Assembly: GCF_004348985.1 (NCBI RefSeq)
Contig: NZ_SMKW01000072.1
Coordinates: 1-47,717, forward strand
From: Saccharopolyspora elongata
GTDB lineage: Bacteria > Actinomycetota > Actinomycetes > Mycobacteriales > Pseudonocardiaceae
Direction of reading: 5' to 3'
Length of the DNA stretch: 47,717 bases
Every line of letters starts with the position of its first letter. Positions within the stretch are counted from its first letter, which is position 1. A program made the translations under genes and the position numbers. The notes under the pieces are model-generated. The model was not told where the DNA came from and did no database searches. It was given only the letters and a program-made list of their open reading frames with translations. Of this stretch, positions 41,655-47,717 are shown piece by piece.

Positions 41655-43286
41655 GTGCCCCACCCCTGGTGGCGAAGCGCGGTGACGTACCAGATCTACC
41701 CCTGCAGCTTCGCCGACTCGAACGCCGACGGGATCGGCGATCTCCCGGGGCTGACGTCCAGGTTGGACCACCTCGCCTGGCTGGGCGTGGATGCGATCTG
41801 GCTGACGCCCTGCTACCCGTCGCGGTGGGTCGACGGCGGCTACGACATCACCGACCACCGCGGCATCGACCCGAGCCTGGGCACCCTGCGGGACTTCGAC
41901 CGGATGGTGGCAGCCGCGCACGGGCTCGGCATCCGGGTGCTGATCGACCTAGTGCCGAACCACACCTCGGACCGGCACGAGTGGTTCCGGCGGGCCCTGG
42001 CCGCCGGGCCCGGTTCGCCGGAGCGCGACCGGTACGTCTTCCGCAACGGCCGGGGGCCGGGCGGGACGCGTCCGCCGAGCGGCTGGGAGTCGCGGTTCGG
42101 CGGCAGCGCCTGGACGCGGGTGGCGGACGGCCAGTGGTACCTGCACCTGTTCGCCCCGGAGCAGCCCGACCTCAACTGGGCGAATCCGGAGGTGCGCGCC
42201 GAGTTCCTGGACATCCTGCGGTTCTGGGGGCGCCGCGGTGTCGACGGTTTCCGGGTGGACGTGGCCGCGGCGCTGGTCAAGGACCTGCGTGAGCCGTTGC
42301 GGGAGGTCCTCGGCGGGGAGGGCAGCACCGGGCTGGACGACTTCGCCGCCAACCCCGACCACCCGTTCCTGGACCGGCCCGAGGTGCACGACGTGTACCG
42401 CGAGTGGAACCGGGTGTTCCACGAGTTCGACCCGCCGCTGGTAGGGGTGGCCGAGGTGTGGGCGCGCAGCGACCGGCGGGTCCGCTACATCAGGCCCGGC
42501 GAGCTGCAGCAGGCCTTCGACTTCGAGTTCCTGCGGGTGCGCTGGCGGGCGGCGGAGTACCGGCGGGTCGTGTCGGGGTCGATCGCGGGAGCATCGTCAG
42601 TGGGAACCGTGGCGACCTGGGTGCTGGCCAACCACGACGTGGTGCGGCAGGTGTCCGCGCTGGGGCTGCCCGCAGACGTCGACCTGCGGGTCTGGCTGGC
42701 GTCGGGCGGAACCGAACCGCCCGTGGACCTGGAGCTGGGCACCAGGCGGGCGCGCGCGGCGATCTTGTTCGCGCTGGCGTTGCCCGGCTCCGCGTACCTG
42801 TACCAGGGCGAGGAGCTCGGGCTGCCGGAGGTCGCGGACTTGCCCGCGGAGGTCCTGCGGGACCCGAAGTGGGCGCGTTCCCGGCAGAAGGTGAAGGGGC
42901 GCGACGGCTGCCGGGTGCCGCTGCCGTGGACCCGCGGCGGGGTGTCCTTCGGGTTCGGCGACGCGCCGCCGTGGCTCCCTCAACCCGCCGACTGGGGCGG
43001 CTACTCGGTGGAGGCGCAGCGCGGTGACCCCGGCTCGATGCTGGAGCTCTACCGCGCCGCGCTGCGGCTTCGGCGCGGGTTCAGCGGCGACGAGAGGTTC
43101 GGCTGGGACGACCGCCACGACGCCGGCGACGTCCTGGCGTTCCGGCGGGGCAAGGACGTCCTGGTCCTGGTCAACACCGGCCCCGCGGCCGTCCCGCTCC
43201 CGCCGGGGGACGTTCTGCTGTCGAGCGCCCCGCTCGAAGGGGGCTTCCTCCCCGCCGACACCACCGTGTGGCTACGCCTGCCCTGA
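41655..43286 (+). CDS. GH13 alpha-glucosidase (oligo-glucosidase type)
   Basis: 543 residues from GTG 41655 behind AGGAG. GH13 regions in order: DLVPNHTS (region I), the nucleophile Asp202 in VDGFRVDVAA (region II), the acid/base Glu about 264 in VGVAEVW (region III) and WVLANHDVVR (region IV, about 322-331). The QIYPCSFADSNADGIGD start and YLYQGEELGL are typical of oligo-1,6-glucosidase or alpha-glucosidase of actinobacteria. No signal peptide, so it acts on imported oligosaccharides in the cytoplasm. It is alone, with no sugar transporter nearby. Confidence 0.9.
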   Translation: MPHPWWRSAVTYQIYPCSFADSNADGIGDLPGLTSRLDHLAWLGVDAIWLTPCYPSRWVDGGYDITDHRGIDPSLGTLRDFDRMVAAAHGLGIRVLIDLVPNHTSDRHEWFRRALAAGPGSPERDRYVFRNGRGPGGTRPPSGWESRFGGSAWTRVADGQWYLHLFAPEQPDLNWANPEVRAEFLDILRFWGRRGVDGFRVDVAAALVKDLREPLREVLGGEGSTGLDDFAANPDHPFLDRPEVHDVYREWNRVFHEFDPPLVGVAEVWARSDRRVRYIRPGELQQAFDFEFLRVRWRAAEYRRVVSGSIAGASSVGTVATWVLANHDVVRQVSALGLPADVDLRVWLASGGTEPPVDLELGTRRARAAILFALALPGSAYLYQGEELGLPEVADLPAEVLRDPKWARSRQKVKGRDGCRVPLPWTRGGVSFGFGDAPPWLPQPADWGGYSVEAQRGDPGSMLELYRAALRLRRGFSGDERFGWDDRHDAGDVLAFRRGKDVLVLVNTGPAAVPLPPGDVLLSSAPLEGGFLPADTTVWLRLP

Positions 43287-43290
43287 CGAA

Positions 43291-43362
43291 AGCATGGGAA
43301 CCTTCCTGTCACCCGCACCACGGCTTCGGTGGGCCGGGAGTGACAGGAAGGTTCCCATGCTC
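43291..43362. repeat. Dispersed repeat, inverted pair between converging genes
   Basis: Reverse copy at 43291-43311 and forward copy at 43341-43362, arms perfectly complementary over 21 nt. The 29-nt spacer can itself form a small stem (CCACGG/TCGGTGG region). It fills the gap between the glucosidase and permease genes, and the permease stop codon touches its edge. Confidence 0.95.
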
Positions 43363-44773
43363 ACTTCGCGGGTTCGGTGTTGCGCTCGTTGAGCCGGGAC
43401 CTGCGGCGGCCGTAGCCGAAGTACACCGCCAGGCCGATCGCCGACCAGATCGCGAAGGTCACCCAGGTGACCGCGTCGAGGCCGAAGATCAGGTACACGC
43501 ACAGGGCGAGGCCGAGCAGCGGCACCACCGGCATCAGTGGGGTGCGGAAGCTGCGCGGCAGGTCGGGCCGGGTGCGGCGGAGCACCAGGACACCGATGTT
43601 GACCAGCCCGAACGCGACCAGGGTGCCGATGCTGGTGGCCTCGGCGAGCTGGTTGAGCGGCACGACGGCGGCGAGCAGCGCCACCACGGTGCCGACCACC
43701 ACGGTGTTCCGGGCGGGCACCGCGCGCCGGTTCACCTTGGACAGCATTCCCGGCATCAGGCCGTCGCGGGACATCGACACCAGGATCCGGGTCTGGCCGT
43801 ACAGCACGGTCAGCACGACCGAGGCGATGGCGACGACCGCGCCGAACGCGAGCACCACCGAGGGCCAGCCCTGGCCGGTCACGATGCGCAGTGCGGCGGC
43901 CAGCGAGGCGTCGGATTCGCCGAGCGCGCCGACGCCCACCGCGCCGACGGCGGCGAAGGCGACCAGGACGTAGATGGCGGTGACGATGGCCAGCGACAGG
44001 ATGATCGCGCGGGGCAGGTCGCGGGACGGGTTGCGGGCTTCTTCACCGGCGGTGGACGCCGCGTCGAAGCCGATGAACGAGAAGAACACCGCCGAGGCGC
44101 CCACGGAGATGCCGGCGAATCCCGCCGGGGCGAACGGCGTCATGTTCTCGGAGCGGAACGCCGTGATCGCCACGGCGAAGAAGAACACCAGCACCGCGAT
44201 CTTGAGCAGGGTGGTGATCGTGGTGGCTCGGGCGCTCTCCCGCACGCCCAGCAGCAGGACGCCCATGGCGAGCAGCACGATCAGCGCGGCGGGGAAGTTG
44301 AACACGCCGCCGTCGCCGGGCGGAGCGGCGAAGATTTCGGGGATGGTGACGCCGATCGTGCCCTGCAGGAACTCGTTCAGGTAGCCGCCCCAGCCGACCG
44401 CGACCGCGGCGACCGACACCCCGTACTCCAGCAGCAGGCACCAGCCGCAGATCCAGGCGACGAGCTCGCCGAGCGTGGCGTAGGTGTAGGAGTAGGCCGA
44501 GCCGGACACCGGCACGCTGCCCGCGAGCTCGGCGTAGGACAGCGCGGAGCAGAGCGCGGCCACGCCGGCCAGCACGAACGAGAGGACCACGGCGGGTCCG
44601 GCGGCTGGCGCGGCTTCGGCGAGCACCACGAAGATCCCGGTACCGAGGGTCGCGCCGACCGACAGCGCCACGAGCGGTACCAGGCCGAGGGTCCGGTGCA
44701 GCTGGGAGCGCGAGCCGTCGTCGGCGAGTTGCTCGGCGGGTTTGACGCGCAGCAGGGTTCGGGCGAAGGACAC
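43361..44773 (-). CDS. APC-family amino acid permease
   Basis: 470 residues from GTG 44773; the frame is open far upstream but that part overlaps NucS. About twelve membrane helices. Helix 1 has the unwound GATLGTGIFV motif of APC transporters, and GFDAASTAGEEARNPSRDLPRA is the conserved helix 6-loop of the cationic amino acid (CAT/YfnA) group. It probably imports amino acids with protons. The stop TGA (43363-43361) shares its last bases with the inverted repeat pair. TACCGT 8 nt before the GTG hints at a leaderless start. Confidence 0.9.
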   Translation of the reverse strand: MSFARTLLRVKPAEQLADDGSRSQLHRTLGLVPLVALSVGATLGTGIFVVLAEAAPAAGPAVVLSFVLAGVAALCSALSYAELAGSVPVSGSAYSYTYATLGELVAWICGWCLLLEYGVSVAAVAVGWGGYLNEFLQGTIGVTIPEIFAAPPGDGGVFNFPAALIVLLAMGVLLLGVRESARATTITTLLKIAVLVFFFAVAITAFRSENMTPFAPAGFAGISVGASAVFFSFIGFDAASTAGEEARNPSRDLPRAIILSLAIVTAIYVLVAFAAVGAVGVGALGESDASLAAALRIVTGQGWPSVVLAFGAVVAIASVVLTVLYGQTRILVSMSRDGLMPGMLSKVNRRAVPARNTVVVGTVVALLAAVVPLNQLAEATSIGTLVAFGLVNIGVLVLRRTRPDLPRSFRTPLMPVVPLLGLALCVYLIFGLDAVTWVTFAIWSAIGLAVYFGYGRRRSRLNERNTEPAK

Positions 44774-44836
44774 GGGGCGTAACGGTATCTCGCTCAGCGG
44801 GAAGAACGAGGTCCGGCCCGGTGCGCCCCGGGGGTG

Positions 44837-44865
44837 CTCGACTTCTGGATCGACGCCCGTACTCT
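44837..44865 (+). promoter_or_regulatory. nucS promoter, leaderless
   Basis: CTCGAC (44837-44842), exactly 17 nt, then TACTCT (44860-44865), which is 7 nt before the GTG start. There is no ribosome site, so the transcript should begin at the start codon. Confidence 0.55.
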
Positions 44866-44872
44866 GTGCCGG

Positions 44873-45532
44873 GTGCGACTTGTCATTGCCCGCTGCCAGG
44901 TGGACTACGTCGGCCGGCTCACCGCGCACCTGCCCATGGCGCAGCGCCTGCTGCTGGTCAAGGCCGATGGGTCGGTGTCGGTCCACTCCGACGACCGCGC
45001 CTACAAGCCGTTGAACTGGATGAGCCCGCCGTGCTGGCTGATCGAGGATCCCGGCGTGTGGACCGTGCAGAACAAGGCCGGCGAGAAGCTGGTGATCAGC
45101 ATCGAAGAGGTGCTGCACGACTCCAAGCACGAGCTGGGCGTGGAGCCGGGTCTGGTCAAGGACGGCGTCGAGGCGCACCTGCAGGAGTTGCTCGCCGCGC
45201 ACGTCACGACCCTCGGCGACGGCTGGTCTTTGGTGCGCCGCGAGTACCCGACCGCGATCGGCCCGGTGGACCTGATGTGCCGGGACGCCGCCGGGGCGAG
45301 CGTGGCGGTCGAGATCAAGCGGCGCGGCGAGATCGACGGCGTCGAGCAGCTGACCCGCTACCTGGAGCTGCTGAACCGGGATCCGCTGCTGGCGCCGGTG
45401 GCCGGGGTGTTCGCGGCGCAGCAGATCAAGCCACAGGCCCGCACCCTGGCCGAGGACCGCGGGATCCGCTGCGTGGTGCTGGACTACGACCAGCTGCGCG
45501 GCATCGAGCCGGACGAGTACCGGCTGTTCTGA
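44873..45532 (+). CDS. nucS: Mismatch-specific endonuclease NucS (EndoMS)
   Basis: 219 residues from GTG 44873. N-terminal beta domain (VIARCQVDYVGRLTAHLP, LNWMSPPCWL) and C-terminal RecB-like nuclease domain with the catalytic set Asp in GPVDLMCRD and Glu-x-Lys in VAVEIKRRGEIDG, then QLTRYLELL. It cuts both strands at mismatches and provides mismatch repair in actinobacteria that lack MutS/MutL. The C-terminal DEYRLF resembles a sliding-clamp contact. It is divergent from the permease. Confidence 0.95.
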   Translation: MRLVIARCQVDYVGRLTAHLPMAQRLLLVKADGSVSVHSDDRAYKPLNWMSPPCWLIEDPGVWTVQNKAGEKLVISIEEVLHDSKHELGVEPGLVKDGVEAHLQELLAAHVTTLGDGWSLVRREYPTAIGPVDLMCRDAAGASVAVEIKRRGEIDGVEQLTRYLELLNRDPLLAPVAGVFAAQQIKPQARTLAEDRGIRCVVLDYDQLRGIEPDEYRLF

Positions 45533-45573
45533 GTCACCTTTCCGGGGCACCGCGGGCGTTGTCGGCCCGCGGG

Positions 45574-45595
45574 TGACAGGAAGGTTCCCATGCTC
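45574..45595 (+). repeat. Dispersed repeat, single copy between converging genes
   Basis: A perfect 22-nt copy, 41 bp after the nucS stop and 22 bp before the SDR stop. Confidence 0.95.
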
Positions 45596-45617
45596 ACCAG
45601 GCGCGAAGCGGCCTTGA

Positions 45618-46400
45618 TCAGGCGGTTTTGATCGCGTTGCCGTCGACGAGGTGGTCGGCGCCCGCGGTGCTCGCCGCGTGCGGGGAGGCCAGGAAGGCGA
45701 CCAGCGCGGCGACCTCCGCCGGTTCGACGAGCCGGCCGGTGGTCATGCCCGCTTCGGCGGGGAGTTGGGCGAGCAGTTGGTCGAGGGGGACTCCCAGCGC
45801 TTCGGCCATCGCCGCGCCGTGCCCGTCCGCCGCTTCCCACATCGCCGTGCGCGCCGGGCCGGGGGAGACGGTGTTGACCCGCACGCCCTTCGGTCCGACC
45901 TCCGCGGCGAGCGCCTTGCCGAAGGCGGTCAGCGCCGCCTTGGCGGTGGCGTAGGGCATCGGTCCGGAGTGCGGCACCCGGGCGCTGATCGACGAGATGT
46001 TGACGATCGAGCCCCGGCGACGCAGCAGGCTGGGCAGCGCCGCGCGGGTGGTGCGGACCGCGCTGAAGAAGTTCAGGTCGAAGGTCCGCTGCCACTCGTC
46101 TTCGGTGAGGTCGGCGAGGCCGCCGAGCAGCCCGCCGTCGCCGCCGCCGACGTTGTTGACGAGCAGGTCCAGTTCGCCCACGTCGGCGAGGGCTTGTTCG
46201 ACTAGGTTCGCCGGGCCGTCCGGTGTGGACAGGTCGGCGGTGCGGCCGATCGCGCCGGTCGCCGCGAGTTCCGGCGTGATCGTGCGCGCCGCGGCGACGA
46301 CCCGCACGCCTTCGGCGGCGAGCGCGGACACGACCGCCAGCCCGATGCCGCGGCTGGCGCCCGTCACGAGCGCGGTCTTGCCGGTCAACTGCAGGTCCAT
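45618..46400 (-). CDS. Short-chain dehydrogenase/reductase
   Basis: 260 residues from ATG 46400, 7 nt after AGGGAG. Cofactor loop TGASRGIG (about 14-21), NNVGG, catalytic Ser in VNISSISARVP and Tyr/Lys in MPYATAKAAL. The C-terminal part (EAADGHGAAMAEALGVPLDQ) is common in NAD(P)-dependent 3-oxoacyl-type SDRs; the substrate is unknown. It is divergent from the TetR gene at 46523, with palindromic operators between the two. Confidence 0.9.
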   Translation of the reverse strand: MDLQLTGKTALVTGASRGIGLAVVSALAAEGVRVVAAARTITPELAATGAIGRTADLSTPDGPANLVEQALADVGELDLLVNNVGGGDGGLLGGLADLTEDEWQRTFDLNFFSAVRTTRAALPSLLRRRGSIVNISSISARVPHSGPMPYATAKAALTAFGKALAAEVGPKGVRVNTVSPGPARTAMWEAADGHGAAMAEALGVPLDQLLAQLPAEAGMTTGRLVEPAEVAALVAFLASPHAASTAGADHLVDGNAIKTA

Positions 46401-46415
46401 GCTCCGACTCCCTGT

Positions 46416-46433
46416 TGCATCAATGTTGATGCG
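46416..46433. promoter_or_regulatory. Inverted repeat near the SDR start (TetR site 1)
   Basis: GCATCA-ATGT-TGATGC (46417-46432) is a perfect 6-4-6 dyad, 16 bp before the SDR start codon. It shares GATGC with the second site. Confidence 0.55.
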
Positions 46434-46447
46434 GCAGACCATATAGA

Positions 46448-46465
46448 TGCGACATAGATGTCGCA
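46448..46465. promoter_or_regulatory. TetR operator (site 2)
   Basis: TGCGACATAGATGTCGCA is a perfect 8-2-8 dyad in the 122-bp divergent region. It is the best candidate operator for the adjacent TetR gene. Confidence 0.7.
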
Positions 46466-46522
46466 AGTAACTGGTGAACTAGTACTTCCGTGTAGTGTTT
46501 CGGTGGTTTTTGGGAGGTGGTT

Positions 46523-47074
46523 GTGGCGCGAGCGATGCGTGCGGACTCCGAGCGGACCGCGCGGGGGATCCTGGAGGCGGCCGAACGCGTGCTCCGCGAG
46601 GACCCGGCGGCGTCGATGGGACAGATCGCCGAGGCGGCCGGGGTCGCGCGCACGACGGTGCACCGGCGCTTCGCCAGCCGGGAGGCGCTGGTGGAGGCGA
46701 TGGCCACCTGGGCGGCCCAGCAGTTCCGCGACGCGGTCGAGGCCGCGCGCCCGGCCGGTGCGCCGCCGCTGGTCGCGCTGCACCAGGTCACCGCCAACGT
46801 GTTGCGGGTGAAGGTCGACTGGGGATTCGCGATGAGCCGGGCGATCACCGGCGAGGTCTCGCGCATCCACGGCGAGGTGCGGCGGGCTTGCACCGGGCTG
46901 ATGGAGCGCGCCAGGGACGCCGGCGTGCTGCGCGCGGACGTCGACCTGGAGTGGGTGCGGCGGGTCTACTACGCGCTGATCCACGAGGCCGCCGAGGAGG
47001 GCAAGGCGGGCGCCGACACGGATGAGATGGCCGCGCTCGTCGTGGATACCCTGCTGAAAGGCGTTGGCGCGTAG
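46523..47074 (+). CDS. TetR-family transcriptional regulator
   Basis: 183 residues from GTG 46523, 5 nt after GGGAGG; GTG 46517 overlaps that site. The HTH lies at about residues 10-55: ARGILEAAERVLREDPAASM, GQIAEAAGVARTTVHRRFAS. The ligand domain (about 60-180) ends in YYALIHEAAEEGKAG. It is divergent from the SDR gene and should repress it and itself through the palindromes at 46416-46465. Confidence 0.9.
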   Translation: MARAMRADSERTARGILEAAERVLREDPAASMGQIAEAAGVARTTVHRRFASREALVEAMATWAAQQFRDAVEAARPAGAPPLVALHQVTANVLRVKVDWGFAMSRAITGEVSRIHGEVRRACTGLMERARDAGVLRADVDLEWVRRVYYALIHEAAEEGKAGADTDEMAALVVDTLLKGVGA

Positions 47075-47085
47075 CGAGATCCGCG

Positions 47086-47274
47086 TCAGCCGCGGTCCGG
47101 CTTGCCGTGGCAGCACGGCCGCAGCCGCGTGGTGGTCCACGGGGTCAGCAGCCGGGCGAGGTTCCGCCAGAACTGCTCCGACCGGTCGCGGACGCGTTGT
47201 GCGTCGTTCGCGGGCCGGTCGTTCGGGTCCGTCGCCAGTCCGTCGATGATCGCCAGATCGATCCGGGCGTTCAC
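47086..47274 (-). CDS. Small hypothetical protein
   Basis: 62 residues from GTG 47274, with GGAG close upstream. The sequence (VNARIDLAIIDGLATDPNDR, then RVRDRSEQFWRNLARLLTPW and TTTRLRPCCHGKPDR) has codon use with G/C in nearly all third positions, which supports a real gene. It has no membrane helix and a basic tail with Cys-Cys-His. I recognise no family. It converges with the TetR gene, 11 bp apart. Confidence 0.6.
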   Translation of the reverse strand: MNARIDLAIIDGLATDPNDRPANDAQRVRDRSEQFWRNLARLLTPWTTTRLRPCCHGKPDRG

Positions 47275-47575
47275 AGCTCCACCCCCGTCGCTGCGCATGT
47301 GCCAACAGTGACGGTACCGGTCACATTCCGTTGCGGGGAGCGGATTTTCGCATATCACTCGCATGGCCGTGCCGGGTCGCGCGGCTCGTCACGCCCCGTG
47401 TGTCGCGAGGCGCGCGAACGGGCCGCCCGTCCGGCGGGAATCGCCTGATCGATTTAGTGTCGAGTTCCAACGAAATGATATCGGAGCGATGTGATCCGCC
47501 CCACTGTGCGGTACTGTCCGGCTGCTGTCGCGAGTGTGGTGGTTGTCGTTCGACTTTGTTGGGTCTGGAGGTGGC
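47275..47575. other. Intergenic region, nothing recognised
   Basis: About 300 bp between the small hypothetical gene and the symporter. It should contain both divergent promoters, but I could not pick a convincing -35/-10 pair, and no repeat copy or clear hairpin was seen. Confidence 0.5.
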
Positions 47576-47717
47576 GTGGCGGTGCTGCTAGCTCAGGGTC
47601 AGCTGCTGGATGCCAACGCGGTGGATTACGCGTTGTTGGCGTTGTACTTCGTTTTTGTGCTGGGTATCGGGTATCTGGCGCGGCGAGCGGTTTCCACCAG
47701 TTTGGATTTTTTCCTGT
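47576..47717 (+). CDS. Sodium:solute symporter, N-terminal part
   Basis: The first 47 residues of a gene cut by the window end, from GTG 47576, 4 nt after GGAGG. ALLALYFVFVLGIGYLARRAV, given as residues about 19-39, is the first membrane helix and loop, and STSLDFFL follows. This is the N-terminal pattern of the SSS family (S-x-x-D-F-F-L-A/S-G-R), which takes up sugars or organic acids with Na+. The substrate cannot be told from this part. Confidence 0.75.
   Translation, partial: MAVLLAQGQLLDANAVDYALLALYFVFVLGIGYLARRAVSTSLDFFL

Noticed and set aside
41239..41685. 148-codon plus-strand frame before the glucosidase
   Set aside because: A Pro/Thr/Lys-rich product of the skewed sequence; it overlaps the glucosidase start and has no ribosome site or family pattern.

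Overview
The window is GC-rich actinobacterial chromosome. From argS at 9.6 kb to murA at 36 kb the order is argS, lysA, hom, thrC, thrB, rho, rpmE, prfA, prmC, tsaC/sua5-type, wecA-type, small membrane protein, atpBEFHAGDC, DUF2550, PduO-type adenosyltransferase, murA. This is essentially the order I know from Mycobacterium tuberculosis (Rv1292 to Rv1315). MurA carries Asp where other bacteria have the catalytic Cys, and there is a NucS mismatch endonuclease; both are actinobacterial traits. The mixture with many small accessory genes suggests a Pseudonocardiales member, perhaps Saccharopolyspora, but that genus call is inference.

Layout. 0-9.4 kb is accessory: a truncated lytic polysaccharide monooxygenase, a GNAT gene under a probable Zur/Fur box, a deleted SAF-domain oxidoreductase pseudogene, a FadR-type regulator, an FUSC membrane protein, an MFS remnant, a divergent MarR/SDR pair around a perfect palindrome, tRNA-Arg(CCG), a CDF metal exporter, and the coupled DUF3105/DUF305 pair. 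9.5-36 kb is the conserved core: aspartate-family amino acid synthesis, transcription termination, L31, translation release, a cell-wall lipid-carrier enzyme and the complete F1Fo ATP synthase. 36-39.2 kb is an ehuBCDA-like ectoine/amino-acid ABC importer. 39.2-47.7 kb is accessory again: NUDIX, DUF222-HNH protein, GH13 glucosidase, APC permease, NucS, an SDR/TetR divergent pair and the start of a sodium:solute symporter.

The most striking feature beyond genes is a dispersed repeat with core GACAGGAAGGTTCCCATGCT. I count 16 good copies in ten places plus degenerate ones. They occur singly, as inverted pairs that can fold into long hairpins, or once as a direct pair. They lie almost only between transcription units, often where genes converge (CDF/DUF305, rho/membrane protein, prmC/hydrolase, glucosidase/permease, NucS/SDR), and none lies inside the thr or atp operons. 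One inverted pair sits in frame inside the FUSC gene, and a related variant coincides with the break in the monooxygenase gene. A second, unrelated 86-nt imperfect palindrome lies between prfA and prmC.

Regulatory signals that can be read directly include a GGAAT-N18-GTT SigR-type promoter before rpmE, a Zur-like box, MarR- and TetR-type operators, several leaderless starts, and a strong hairpin that separates atpD from atpC. No CRISPR array, rRNA or complete transposon is visible.
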